The position numbers and the translations under genes are program-made. Of a stretch of DNA of 41,970 bases, positions 8,734 through 17,663 are shown piece by piece. A model generated the notes under the pieces. That model was not told the DNA's origin, made no database searches, and was given only the letters and a program-made list of their open reading frames with translations. Numbering within the stretch: the first letter of the stretch is position 1; each line of letters begins with the position of its first letter. The stretch covers positions 1 through 41,970 of the forward strand of contig JAFZQT010000020.1 in NCBI GenBank assembly GCA_017620235.1, read 5' to 3'. Origin of the DNA: Butyrivibrio sp. Lineage in GTDB: Bacteria > Bacillota > Clostridia > Lachnospirales > Lachnospiraceae.

Positions 8734-9528
8734 ATGAATGTAAATATAAATGGACTAAATATAAATTACATAGATGAAGGAACAGGCCCCTTGCTTGTTA
8801 TGCTTCACGGATGGGGTTCAAACATAGATCTTTTTGCGGGAGTAATAAATTTTGCAAAAAGAGGATATCATGTTGTTGCAATGGATATGCCGGGCTTTGG
8901 AAAGAGTGATGAGCCCAAGGAACCCATGAGCGTTGAAGACTTCATGAATTTCGTAATCGATTTTATAAAGACTCTTTATCCTGATGATAGAGAGGTGATC
9001 TTCCTCGGACATTCAATGGGAGGAAGAATAATTATCAAACTTGCTTCTGGGATAAATGAGGGAAAGCTCTCGCCGGGATTCACGATTCCTAAGATCATAC
9101 TTACTGATTCTGCAGGAGTTATTCCTGTTAAGACAAAAGCGCAGCAGAAGAGATCGAAGAGATACAGATTCTATAAGAATTTCATTACAAAGAGCGGTCT
9201 GTTAAAGCTTGATCCCAAGGCACTTGATAAGCTTCAGAAGAAATTTGGAAGTGCGGATTATGCCGCAGCATCTCCGGTTATGAGAAAGAGCCTTGTAATG
9301 GCGGTAAACGAGGATATGGTTCCGGCTATGCCTGCTGTTACGCAGCCGGTTCTTTTGATCTGGGGAGACAAAGATACGGCGACTCCGTTATCTGACGGTC
9401 AGAAGATGGAAGAGATTATGCCCAATGCGGGACTTGCAGTTATTGAGGGAGCGGGACACTATTCATTCCTTGATAATCTCTATGTTTACAATAAGATTCT
9501 GGGAAGTTTCCTTGGAATAAAGAATTAA
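8734..9528 (+). CDS. Alpha/beta hydrolase
   Basis: A 264-residue serine hydrolase of the alpha/beta fold. It shows the oxyanion motif HGWGSN, the nucleophile elbow GHSMGGR (Ser about residue 94), the acid strand LIWGDKDTATPL and the catalytic His in GAGHYSF. The frame is open upstream to 8620, but homology starts at VNINGLNINYIDEGTG, so I choose ATG 8734; there is no good ribosome site in front of it. It precedes the MurF gene by 12 bases and probably forms a unit with murF and ddl, so a cell-envelope substrate is possible. The actual substrate is unknown; esterase, lipase or haloalkane dehalogenase-like activity all fit the fold. Confidence 0.85.
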   Translation: MNVNINGLNINYIDEGTGPLLVMLHGWGSNIDLFAGVINFAKRGYHVVAMDMPGFGKSDEPKEPMSVEDFMNFVIDFIKTLYPDDREVIFLGHSMGGRIIIKLASGINEGKLSPGFTIPKIILTDSAGVIPVKTKAQQKRSKRYRFYKNFITKSGLLKLDPKALDKLQKKFGSADYAAASPVMRKSLVMAVNEDMVPAMPAVTQPVLLIWGDKDTATPLSDGQKMEEIMPNAGLAVIEGAGHYSFLDNLYVYNKILGSFLGIKN

Positions 9529-9540
9529 GGAGAGGGAAAT

Positions 9541-11181
9541 TTGGGAATAAAGCTAACGATATTCATCATACTATATATATGTGCTGCAGTACTGGGGCTT
9601 CGCTATTATACTCATATGCTTCAGTTATCAAGCTATCAGTTTCAGGGGTATTTTAGATTCTTAAAGACCACGGTGACTAAATACGGGCTTCATGCAGGGG
9701 CGGCAGCAGCTATTTTCGGAGCGGGATTCTTCGAGTATGCCGAAGCTTTGGAAGAAACAGACATGAACAAGATCGCAACAGGCCTTTTTGTTCTTGCTAT
9801 CGTTTTTCTTGCACTTATGGCTGTTATGTACATTCCGAAAAAGGCAAAGAAAAAGTTTGTAGTTACCAAGAGAGTTCAGAGACTTTTTATCACATATGCG
9901 ATCTTATTTGTGATTGTGGCTTTGGTAGCAGTTATATGTATGACATTGGGAGCTGACTGGAGTGCGGGAAAACATGCCGTTGCTGATTTCTTTGTAGCGG
10001 CTTATATAGGTTTTTTACCGCTTGTGGTTGCTCTTTCAAATCTTATAAATAAGCCTGTTGAGAACAGGATAAATCAATATTTCATCGATGATGCAAAGAG
10101 AATTCTCAAAGAGCATCAGGGACTTAGAATAATCGGTGTAACGGGAAGTTATGGAAAGACAAGCGTAAAGTATTATCTGACAACGCTTCTTTCAGAGAAA
10201 TACAGGGTTCTGATGACTCCTGAAAGTTACAATACTCCGATGGGAATAGTCAGGACGATAAGAGAGAAGATGGTTCCTACTCATGAGATATTTGTATGTG
10301 AGATGGGCGCAAGACATCTTCATGATATAAAAGAGATAACGGACATAGTTCATCCGGATGATGGTATACTTACATCGATAGGTTATCAGCATCTTGAGAC
10401 ATTCCATTCGCTTGAAAACATCGTGAGCACAAAGTATGAGCTTCTTGATGCCGTTGATGAGAAGGCGAAGGCAGAAGGCGGTCAGCATCTTAAGTTTGCA
10501 AACGGTGATAATGAGATCATCATGGCGAACATGAAGTATAAGGATGCAATAACTTACGGTGTTTCCGAAGGTTGCGACTACAGAGTTTCGGATATTTCCG
10601 TTACGGGAGCGGGAACTACATTTAATGTGACAACTCCTGACGGCGAAACTTCAGAGTTTAATACAAAACTCGTTGGAAGACATAACGTTGAGAATATAGC
10701 CGGTGCGATCGCAGTTGCGGCAAGCTTCGGTGTTCCGATGAATAAGCTCCGCATGGCGGTAAGAAGAATTCAGCCGGTTCCTCACAGACTTGAACTTGTA
10801 AGACACGGTGCGGTTTCAATACTTGATGATGCATATAACTCGAATCCGAACGGAGCGAAGGTTGCGCTTGAAACGCTGGCTCTTTTCGAAAACTCGGTGA
10901 AGATACTTGTTACACCCGGAATGGTTGAACTTGGGGCAAAAGAAGATGAGTATAATGAGGAGTTCGGAAGACAGGCAGCAGGTGTGTGCGACTACATCAT
11001 ACTTGTAGGCGAGAAGCAGACTCATGCGATCAAAAAGGGAGCACTTGGTGCAGGATTTGCTGAGGACAAGCTTTTTGTAAAGAACAACCTCACAGAAGCT
11101 ACACAGCTTATGTACGAGCTTGAAGCGGGAAGAGAAAAAGTAATACTTCTTGAAAACGACCTTCCCGATAACTATACATGA
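9541..11181 (+). CDS. murF: Membrane-anchored MurF-like D-Ala-D-Ala-adding ligase
   Basis: Mur ligases of the MurF type add D-Ala-D-Ala to UDP-MurNAc-tripeptide using ATP. The ligase part begins near residue 175; the P-loop GVTGSYGKTS lies at about residues 199-208, with the acceptor motifs YNTPMG, CEMGARHLHDI and IGYQHLETF, and the C-terminal domain motif DDAYNSNP. Unusually, the first about 170 residues contain around five hydrophobic segments (for example about 3-21, 78-98, 115-138 and 146-170), so the enzyme is probably tethered to the membrane. Total length is 546 residues against about 450 for ordinary MurF. The start is TTG 9541, fixed by AAGGAGAGGG 8 bases upstream. The ddl gene 31 bases downstream makes its substrate dipeptide, which supports the call. 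Confidence 0.82.
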   Translation: MGIKLTIFIILYICAAVLGLRYYTHMLQLSSYQFQGYFRFLKTTVTKYGLHAGAAAAIFGAGFFEYAEALEETDMNKIATGLFVLAIVFLALMAVMYIPKKAKKKFVVTKRVQRLFITYAILFVIVALVAVICMTLGADWSAGKHAVADFFVAAYIGFLPLVVALSNLINKPVENRINQYFIDDAKRILKEHQGLRIIGVTGSYGKTSVKYYLTTLLSEKYRVLMTPESYNTPMGIVRTIREKMVPTHEIFVCEMGARHLHDIKEITDIVHPDDGILTSIGYQHLETFHSLENIVSTKYELLDAVDEKAKAEGGQHLKFANGDNEIIMANMKYKDAITYGVSEGCDYRVSDISVTGAGTTFNVTTPDGETSEFNTKLVGRHNVENIAGAIAVAASFGVPMNKLRMAVRRIQPVPHRLELVRHGAVSILDDAYNSNPNGAKVALETLALFENSVKILVTPGMVELGAKEDEYNEEFGRQAAGVCDYIILVGEKQTHAIKKGALGAGFAEDKLFVKNNLTEATQLMYELEAGREKVILLENDLPDNYT

Positions 11182-11212
11182 TTAAAAAAGAAATTATGAA
11201 AGAGGGCATACT

Positions 11213-12418
11213 ATGAAGCTTAAAGTTGCTGTTTTATTCGGCGGAAAAAGTACAGAGCATGAGATTTCCATTATCTCTGCGATTCAGGCAATAGGACATA
11301 TCAATAAGGAAAAATATGATGTTGTGCCTGTTTATATTACAAAGAACAATGACTTCTATGTAGGAGAGAGTATCGACAAGATAGAAGAGTACACACATAT
11401 CAACCAGCTTCTTGCAAAGAGCACACAGGTTGTATGGGTAAAAGAAAATGATAAGGTTAATCTTGTAAGATACCCCATGAAGAAGTTTGGAAACAACGTT
11501 ATGACTCAGGTAGACGTTGCATTTCCTATCGTTCACGGAACAAACGTAGAAGATGGAACACTTCAGGGATTCCTTGCTACACTTGGACTTCCTGTTGTTG
11601 GATGTGATGTTCTTTCATCTGCTGTAGGAATGAACAAGTATGTTATGAAGACAGTACTTAAGGACAATGGTATTCCCGTTCTTGATTGCAAATGCTATAC
11701 ATGGAAAGACTATGAGGATGTAGATACACTCGTATCAAAGATAGAGGGAACATTTAAGTATCCTGTTATCATTAAGCCTCTCAACCTTGGTTCAAGTATC
11801 GGAATAAAAAAGGCTTCTGACAGAGCATCTCTTCTTGAAGCTCTTGATCTTGGATTTGAATTCTCTAAGAAGATTCTTGTTGAGCCGGCTATATCTAAGC
11901 TTAAAGAGATCAACTGCTCCGTTCTCGGAGATTATGAGTCAGCTGAAGCATCTGAGTGCGAAGAGCCTATCAACTCTGATGAGATTCTCAGCTTTGAAGA
12001 TAAGTATATCGGAGGAGCAAAGGGATCCGCTAAGGGAGCAAAGACAGGCGGAAGCAAGGGAATGGCATCTCTTAAGAGAAAGATTCCTGCTGACATCTCT
12101 GATGAAATGCGTGATAAGATCAGAACAATGGCTGTTGATGCGTTCATTGCTCTTGGCTGTTCAGGAGTTTCAAGAATCGACTTCATGATCGATATGGAGA
12201 CAAACAACGTATATTTCAATGAGATAAATACAATTCCGGGATCACTCTCATTCTATCTCTGGGAGCCTCTTGGAATGAAATATGAGCATCTTTTGGATAA
12301 CATGATCCAGCTTGCACTTAAGGCTGACAGAGAGAATCACAAAGTGGTTTACTCTTTCGAGACAAATGTCCTTGAAGGCGTAAAGCTTGGCGGAGGTTCC
12401 AAAGGAAGTAAAGGCTGA
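11213..12418 (+). CDS. ddl: D-alanine--D-alanine ligase with Gly/Ser/Lys-rich insert and tail
   Basis: This ATP-grasp enzyme joins two D-alanines for peptidoglycan. Family features are visible: VLFGGKSTEHEISIISA at the N-terminus, PVIIKPLNLGSSIGIKKA in the ATP-binding domain, RIDFMID and the metal and substrate loop NEINTIPGS. The protein has 401 residues, longer than the usual 310-370. The extra length is partly a Gly/Ala/Ser/Lys-rich stretch at about residues 267-283 (GGAKGSAKGAKTGGSKG), in the mobile loop region before MASLKRKIPADIS, and partly a C-terminal tail of similar composition (LGGGSKGSKG). AGAGGGC precedes ATG 11213. It follows murF, with which it forms a two-step pathway. Confidence 0.92.
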   Translation: MKLKVAVLFGGKSTEHEISIISAIQAIGHINKEKYDVVPVYITKNNDFYVGESIDKIEEYTHINQLLAKSTQVVWVKENDKVNLVRYPMKKFGNNVMTQVDVAFPIVHGTNVEDGTLQGFLATLGLPVVGCDVLSSAVGMNKYVMKTVLKDNGIPVLDCKCYTWKDYEDVDTLVSKIEGTFKYPVIIKPLNLGSSIGIKKASDRASLLEALDLGFEFSKKILVEPAISKLKEINCSVLGDYESAEASECEEPINSDEILSFEDKYIGGAKGSAKGAKTGGSKGMASLKRKIPADISDEMRDKIRTMAVDAFIALGCSGVSRIDFMIDMETNNVYFNEINTIPGSLSFYLWEPLGMKYEHLLDNMIQLALKADRENHKVVYSFETNVLEGVKLGGGSKGSKG

Positions 12419-12430
12419 TAAGCATAAAAT

Positions 12431-12464
12431 AACCGCTGTACTACGTAGTACAGCGGTTTTATTG
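12431..12464. terminator. Bidirectional terminator between ddl and the acyltransferase gene
   Basis: A perfect 28-base palindrome (12431-12458; arms AACCGCTGTACTAC and GTAGTACAGCGGTT) is flanked by AAAAT on the left and TTTTATT on the right. It can therefore stop transcription of ddl on the plus strand and of the convergent gene on the minus strand. Confidence 0.85.
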
Positions 12465-12475
12465 TGTATAATTAA

Positions 12476-13213
12476 TTACAGCGGTAGTTTTTCGTTCTTG
12501 ATATAGGTATCTTCAATGATCTTTTTAACATAGCCGTCGATGTTCTTCTGATCTTCTTTATCAAGCTCACTGATAACAACAGGTTTGCAGTACTCGATTA
12601 CGACGTGAGTAGGCTTGATAAAAGGAACGTGATTTTCGAAAATGTCACGTGAATGATTGATTACCATAGGAACAATGGGACATCCGGATTTCTGCGCGAT
12701 CTTAAAGCTTCCTTTGTGGAAATCAAGCATGGGTGCATCGGTGCTGTTTCTGGTTCCTTCCGGAAAGATGCACATTGAGATGCCGTTTTTAACTTTATCA
12801 ATAGCTGCAAGAACCATCTCGAGACCTTTTCTGATATCAGATCTGTCGAGGAACAGGCAATCAAGAAATACCATCCAATAGCCAAGAATAGGAATTTTCT
12901 TAATGACATCTTTTGAAATATAACCTGTAGGTCTGGGAACTCTTGGATAAGTAACCACGATATCGAAGTAGCTTCGGTGATTTCCAACGTACAGAACGGA
13001 GCGGTCCTTGGGAACGTTCTCCTCGCCGATAACTGTGGTCTTTATGCCGCATATCAGCATAACTACATTAAAAGCGAAGCTGACCAGTTTAAGAGATACT
13101 ATTTTGACAGCATATGGATTGAATTTTTGAATAATCAAAAGAACAAGTTGTATCGGGATACTTATAATGAGAAATATCACGATAAAGAGTATTGCAGCGA
13201 TAAAACGTATCAT
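12476..13213 (-). CDS. plsC: 1-acyl-sn-glycerol-3-phosphate acyltransferase
   Basis: PlsC-type enzymes acylate lysophosphatidic acid to phosphatidic acid at the membrane. The acyltransferase motifs are clear: NHRSYFD (HX4D catalytic pair), LFLDRSDIRKG, FPEGTRN and the VPMVI strand. Two hydrophobic N-terminal segments precede them. I start at ATG 13213 (MIRFIAAILF), with GAGG 11 bases upstream; the frame stays open another 75 bases to 13288, but that part is not membrane-protein-like or conserved. Length is then 245 residues, typical for the family. It is convergent with ddl and divergent from pyrC. Confidence 0.88.
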   Translation of the reverse strand: MIRFIAAILFIVIFLIISIPIQLVLLIIQKFNPYAVKIVSLKLVSFAFNVVMLICGIKTTVIGEENVPKDRSVLYVGNHRSYFDIVVTYPRVPRPTGYISKDVIKKIPILGYWMVFLDCLFLDRSDIRKGLEMVLAAIDKVKNGISMCIFPEGTRNSTDAPMLDFHKGSFKIAQKSGCPIVPMVINHSRDIFENHVPFIKPTHVVIEYCKPVVISELDKEDQKNIDGYVKKIIEDTYIKNEKLPL

Positions 13214-13350
13214 AAAAAGTATAACCTCATTTCTTAAAAATCTCTGATTCAAAACATATTTTACCATACAATTTAATGCCATTATCATTTATTTTGTCGT
13301 ATAATGGGGCAGAGTAGTAAAAGCAACGTATCAACCACAGGGAGAATGAA

Positions 13351-14640
13351 ATGCTAATAGTTAAGAACGGGTATCTTATCGAGCCTGAGTCAGGTTTTGA
13401 AGGATATAAAGATATAGTGATCGAAGACACAAAAATTGTGGATATTGTGGATAAAGGCTGTGCAAAAGTGGAAAAACTTTTGGAAGATTCCACGGTTCGC
13501 GTGATAGATGCTGACGGAAAGATAGTTACAGCGGGACTTGTAGACGGTCATGTGCATTTCAGGGATCCCGGATTTACTTACAAAGAAGATATAGAAACCG
13601 GCGCGAGAGCTTCGGCGAGAGGTGGATTCACTTCGGTTGTAATGATGGGAAACACCAATCCTCATATGGATAATGTTGATACAATAAAGTATGCTCTGGA
13701 AAAGGGCAAAGAAACAGGGATCAATGTTTACACCTGCGCGAATGTTACCATGAATATGGAGGGAAAAGAGCAGGTTGATATGGAAAAACTCCTGGATGCG
13801 GGAGCAGTTCTTTTTACAGATGACGGAAAACCCATAACCGATGAGAAGATAATGGAGGCTGTATGTAAGAGGGCAGCAGCGCTTGATAAGGTTGTAAGTC
13901 TCCATGAGGAAGATCCCAAGTATATTACAGATAACGGAATAAATGCGGGAGCAGTTGCAGAAAAGCTTGGTATTAAGGGCTCGCCAAGGGAAGCGGAAGT
14001 TTCCATGGTGAAAAGAGATATCGGGATAGCTGAGAGGACGGGCGCTAAGATAACGGTACAGCATATCAGCGCGGCAGAATCGGTAGACCTCATAAGACAG
14101 GCAAAAAAGAGAGGCGTAAAAGTATATGCCGAGGCAACGCCGCATCACTTCACTCTTACTGAGGATGCCGTTTTAAGGCACGGAACTTTGGCAAAGATGA
14201 ACCCGCCGCTTAGGCTTGAATCTGACAGGCTTGCTATAATAGAAGGGCTTAAGGACGGTACTATAGAGATGATCGCTACAGATCATGCACCTCATTCAAA
14301 AGATGAGAAGGATAAGCCGATAAAAGAGGCTCCGAGTGGAATAACAGGAATAGAGACATCTCTTTTGCTCGGAATAAGAGAAATTGTAAATAAGGGTTAT
14401 ATGACGCTTACAGAGCTGATAAAGCGCATGACAATCTGCCCTGCCAAGATTTACGGGCTTGATGCGGGAAGCGTGAAAGTCGGCGAAAAAGCTGATCTGG
14501 TAATATTTGACAATAAGACGGAATGGGTGTTTGATAAGACATATTCAAAGGCAACAAATACACCATTCTTGGGAGAAACGTTCCCTGCAAAGGTTCTATA
14601 TACGATCTGCAATGGAAAAGTAGTGTACGAAGCAGAGTGA
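13351..14640 (+). CDS. pyrC: Dihydroorotase
   Basis: This cytoplasmic amidohydrolase cyclises N-carbamoyl-aspartate to dihydroorotate in pyrimidine synthesis. The metal motif DGHVHFRDPG lies at residues 66-75, and the catalytic Asp in ATDHAPH is at residue 311. The other metal-binding His motifs (SLHEED and VQHIS) and the family PSGITGIET motif are also present. Length 429 is usual for the class I (PyrC/AllB-like) type. AGGGAGAATGAA precedes ATG 13351. The remaining biosynthetic genes pyrK and pyrD lie downstream, beyond two lipoprotein genes. A TATAAT box at 13300-13305 may be its promoter -10, but no convincing -35 was found. Confidence 0.95.
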   Translation: MLIVKNGYLIEPESGFEGYKDIVIEDTKIVDIVDKGCAKVEKLLEDSTVRVIDADGKIVTAGLVDGHVHFRDPGFTYKEDIETGARASARGGFTSVVMMGNTNPHMDNVDTIKYALEKGKETGINVYTCANVTMNMEGKEQVDMEKLLDAGAVLFTDDGKPITDEKIMEAVCKRAAALDKVVSLHEEDPKYITDNGINAGAVAEKLGIKGSPREAEVSMVKRDIGIAERTGAKITVQHISAAESVDLIRQAKKRGVKVYAEATPHHFTLTEDAVLRHGTLAKMNPPLRLESDRLAIIEGLKDGTIEMIATDHAPHSKDEKDKPIKEAPSGITGIETSLLLGIREIVNKGYMTLTELIKRMTICPAKIYGLDAGSVKVGEKADLVIFDNKTEWVFDKTYSKATNTPFLGETFPAKVLYTICNGKVVYEAE

Positions 14641-14657
14641 TTAAAGGGATTATAAGA

Positions 14658-15725
14658 ATGAAGAAAAAGATTATTGCAGCTCTGTTGATAACTGTATTTA
14701 TGACAGGGTGTCGAACAGAGGCGAGTGTGATCATGGGAGATAAAGCGAGCGAAGAAATAGCTGCTGATGTAGTCGATATACTCGGCGCAGATGCAAGCTC
14801 AACTTCTAATGACGAAATTATCGAAGACAGTGTCCCTGAAGAAGAGATTGATGAAGAGAAATACGGATCGTACGAGCAATTTATCGAGAACGTAAGGCAT
14901 TGCGTTCAAAAGGGCGAACTCAAAGGGCTGGATGTTTCTTCAAATGTAGACAATATGTATAGGGGTGAATCTGAAGAAATACGATATGGATATATAATAA
15001 GAGATCTTGACGGTGATGGGATAAAAGAACTGATACTCGGTGGAAATGCATGTATAAAGGACACCGATATTTCCGGAAAAGACAGATATCATACGCTTAT
15101 TTTTGACATATTTACTATGCAGGACAGCGTGATGCTGCACGTGGTAAAAAGTGAAGAAGGCGAAGATTACTATTTTGGAACTGATGGAACAATTATCAGG
15201 GAGGACAGTAAAAAAACTACCATGCCTTCAGATAAGGTAATGGAGGTTGCTACTTTTTTCAGATTTAACAAGGACAGGCTTGATATTGTAGAGGGAATCA
15301 GAGACGAATATATTGCTGAAACAGATAGAGTCAGATATTTTTATTCTAAAGATAATCCCTACTGGGACAGTTCAAATGAGATCACATATGATAAATGGAT
15401 GGATATTGTCAAAGAGCATGGTAATGAATATGTGAGATTCACAGATTTCGTAGAGCCAAAGAGAACCGGAAGAAAGACAGACGTGTTCGTTTGCAAAAGA
15501 GACGAAGACTATATTGATCCAAGAATGCAGTATACGTGGAGAGATTATATCGTATTTTACAATGATAACACCGGAATATATAATGTGGGCAATGGCGGTG
15601 AAAGTTGGTTTGTATGGAACACTGAGAGAATACAATACGATAATGATCCGCTGCAGGCAAAGAATTATGTTATTGAGGGGGATACCCTAAAAATTGGGGA
15701 TGAAGAATATATTAGAGAAAAGTAA
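14658..15725 (+). CDS. Lipoprotein of unknown function, copy 1 of a tandem pair
   Basis: 355 residues with a short signal and lipobox FMTGC (Cys about residue 18), followed by an acidic, Ser-rich linker. The folded part contains IRDLDGDGIKELILG, a calcium-binding-loop-like motif with alternating Asp, and ends IGDEEYIREK. It is clearly homologous over its whole length to the next gene: both share LDVS, DLDGDG, TYDIF/FDIF, a YYFG motif, DIVxxHGN, the DNTGI motif and the C-terminal EEYI. AAAGGGA precedes ATG 14658. It lies 17 bases after pyrC and in the same direction, so it is probably transcribed with the pyr genes. I do not recognise the family. Confidence 0.8.
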   Translation: MKKKIIAALLITVFMTGCRTEASVIMGDKASEEIAADVVDILGADASSTSNDEIIEDSVPEEEIDEEKYGSYEQFIENVRHCVQKGELKGLDVSSNVDNMYRGESEEIRYGYIIRDLDGDGIKELILGGNACIKDTDISGKDRYHTLIFDIFTMQDSVMLHVVKSEEGEDYYFGTDGTIIREDSKKTTMPSDKVMEVATFFRFNKDRLDIVEGIRDEYIAETDRVRYFYSKDNPYWDSSNEITYDKWMDIVKEHGNEYVRFTDFVEPKRTGRKTDVFVCKRDEDYIDPRMQYTWRDYIVFYNDNTGIYNVGNGGESWFVWNTERIQYDNDPLQAKNYVIEGDTLKIGDEEYIREK

Positions 15726-15758
15726 ATTGCATTGAGAGAAAGGAAAGGGTAGAGGAGT

Positions 15759-16865
15759 ATGAAAAAAAGAGTTTTGGCAACTATGATGTTGTGCGTGTTT
15801 TTAACCGGGTGTCAGACGGATGTAAGTTCAATCGTTGAAGGTATCAAGGGTGAACTGGAAGATGTATCATCCGATGCCGGTGCTGAAGCTAGTGTTGAGG
15901 CAACAAGTGAAGACAGTGGCGATGATACAACAACTGCAAGTGCTTCGGAAGCAGATTATAAGCTTTATGATGATCTTATTGCGGACCTTAAAGCTGCTAA
16001 AGAAAGCGGTAGTGTTGGAAATCTGGATGTTTCCAAAAAGATTTTCAGCGCTCCTAAGGGTGAAGAATATGATTTTTCTGAGGTATATGGTTATCTGAAA
16101 AAAGATCTTGACGGTGATGGAACAGATGAGCTTATCCTTGGATCCAATTCATACATTGAGGGACTTGGAATTCCTCTTGGCAAAAGATATGATACATACA
16201 TTTATGATATATTTACCATCAATGATGGCAAGCTTGTGCATGTTGTAAATTGTGGTGAAAACGAAAGTTACTATTTTGGACCCGAAGGTGAAATAATAAG
16301 AGAAGAATGGGGCTTGGAGAAACCGATAGATCTTATGGCTACATTCAGTAAGTTTAATAAAGACAAACTTGAATTGGTTGATGGAATCAGACAGGAATAT
16401 CACGAAGATGCAAAGGAATCCGAAGAATATAAGAATTATTATTCCGATAAGGATCCTTACAAGGATGTCTCAAACGAGATTGAGTACGAGAAATGGCATG
16501 ATATTGTCGGAAAACATGGAAATGCATTTGTAAAGTTTACGCCTTTTGAAGAGCCGGCAAAAACGACAAAGAATTATACCGTATATACCAACACATTTGA
16601 GGAAGATTATTTGGATTCGGCAATACAGTATCTGTGGAAAAGTTATGTGATTCTGTTTGATGATAACACCGGAATAGTGAGTGATTACGGCGGAGAAGGA
16701 AGATGCTATATGATCAAGTGGGATGATAAAGAAATCACTACCACAGGATGGGTTGATGGTGACGGAAAACTTCAAGCGGTTAATGACAGTTCGCCCAAAC
16801 CATATAGTATTGACGGAGATAAGCTTAAGTTTGGAGAAGAAGAGTATATTAAAGAAGACAGATAA
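15759..16865 (+). CDS. Lipoprotein of unknown function, copy 2 of a tandem pair
   Basis: 368 residues with lipobox FLTGC (Cys about residue 18), then an acidic Ser/Thr/Glu/Ala-rich linker to about residue 65. The folded part has LKKDLDGDGTDELILG, an EF-hand-like loop, and ends FGEEEYIKEDR. It is a diverged duplicate of the preceding lipoprotein. AGGAAAGGG precedes ATG 15759. pyrK starts 17 bases after its stop codon, so the pair sits inside the pyr cluster. The DLDGDG loop suggests calcium binding at the cell surface, but this is an inference; no enzyme motif is seen. Confidence 0.8.
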   Translation: MKKRVLATMMLCVFLTGCQTDVSSIVEGIKGELEDVSSDAGAEASVEATSEDSGDDTTTASASEADYKLYDDLIADLKAAKESGSVGNLDVSKKIFSAPKGEEYDFSEVYGYLKKDLDGDGTDELILGSNSYIEGLGIPLGKRYDTYIYDIFTINDGKLVHVVNCGENESYYFGPEGEIIREEWGLEKPIDLMATFSKFNKDKLELVDGIRQEYHEDAKESEEYKNYYSDKDPYKDVSNEIEYEKWHDIVGKHGNAFVKFTPFEEPAKTTKNYTVYTNTFEEDYLDSAIQYLWKSYVILFDDNTGIVSDYGGEGRCYMIKWDDKEITTTGWVDGDGKLQAVNDSSPKPYSIDGDKLKFGEEEYIKEDR

Positions 16866-16882
16866 TATTGAGGAGAAATCTA

Positions 16883-17662
16883 ATGGCTAAAAAAATGAAA
16901 AAAGAGGCTAAGGTGTTAAGCCAGAAGCTTCTTGCTGACGGAATATATGACATGTGGCTTGAGACGCCTTTTGCAGGCGATGTTAAGCCGGGGCAGTTTG
17001 TTGGAGTATATCCTGTAAATAAATCCACCTTACTTCCGAGACCTATCAGTATATGCGAAGTTGACACGGATAGGTCCGCAATCCGTCTTGTATACAGGGT
17101 TGTTGGAACCGGAACAGCTGAGTTTGCACTTTATCAGCCGGGAGATTACATTAATATCCTTGGACCTTTGGGAAACGGATTTCCACTTGAAGCAGCTAAG
17201 GGTAAAAAAGTGGTTGTTATGGGCGGAGGAATAGGTGTACCGCCGCTTCTTGAAACAGCAAAGAGGCTTTCGGGTGAGGATGTCAGTGCTGTGATGGGGT
17301 ACAGGAACAGTGAAACTTTTTTGTCAGATGAGTTCTCAAAGTATTCTAAGATGTACGCTGCAACCGAAGACGGAAGCGTAGGAACCAAGGGAAATGTCAT
17401 TGATGCACTGAAGTCAGAGAAGATAGATTGTGATGTGATTTTTGCTTGTGGTCCAATGCCTATGTTAAGGGCAATAAAGGCATACGCATCGGAGGTCGGC
17501 GCGAAAGCATATCTTTCTCTTGAAGAGAGAATGGCATGTGGAGTAGGAGCTTGCCTTGGATGTATCTGCAAAACAAAAGAAATTGACGGCCATTCTCATG
17601 TACATAATGCGAGAATTTGTACAGACGGCCCGGTTTTTGATGCTGACGATTTGGAGATGTGA
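16883..17662 (+). CDS. pyrK: Dihydroorotate dehydrogenase B, electron-transfer subunit
   Basis: PyrK carries FAD and a [2Fe-2S] cluster and passes electrons from PyrD to NAD. The FAD-binding RPISICEV and GNGFPL motifs, the NAD-domain GGGIGVPPLL and the cluster cysteines are visible: Cys219, Cys224, Cys227 (CGVGACLGC) and a later Cys at about 246. The length, 259 residues, is typical. I choose ATG 16883 because GAGGAG lies just upstream; an in-frame GTG-like start at 16868 would place it inside the gene. pyrD starts one base after the stop, so the two subunits are probably translationally coupled. Confidence 0.95.
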   Translation: MAKKMKKEAKVLSQKLLADGIYDMWLETPFAGDVKPGQFVGVYPVNKSTLLPRPISICEVDTDRSAIRLVYRVVGTGTAEFALYQPGDYINILGPLGNGFPLEAAKGKKVVVMGGGIGVPPLLETAKRLSGEDVSAVMGYRNSETFLSDEFSKYSKMYAATEDGSVGTKGNVIDALKSEKIDCDVIFACGPMPMLRAIKAYASEVGAKAYLSLEERMACGVGACLGCICKTKEIDGHSHVHNARICTDGPVFDADDLEM

Positions 17663-17663
17663 T

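Noticed and set aside
13390..14148. Long minus-strand open frame (252 codons) inside pyrC
   Set aside because: Shadow of pyrC; Cys/Tyr/Ser-rich non-protein-like composition and no ribosome site.
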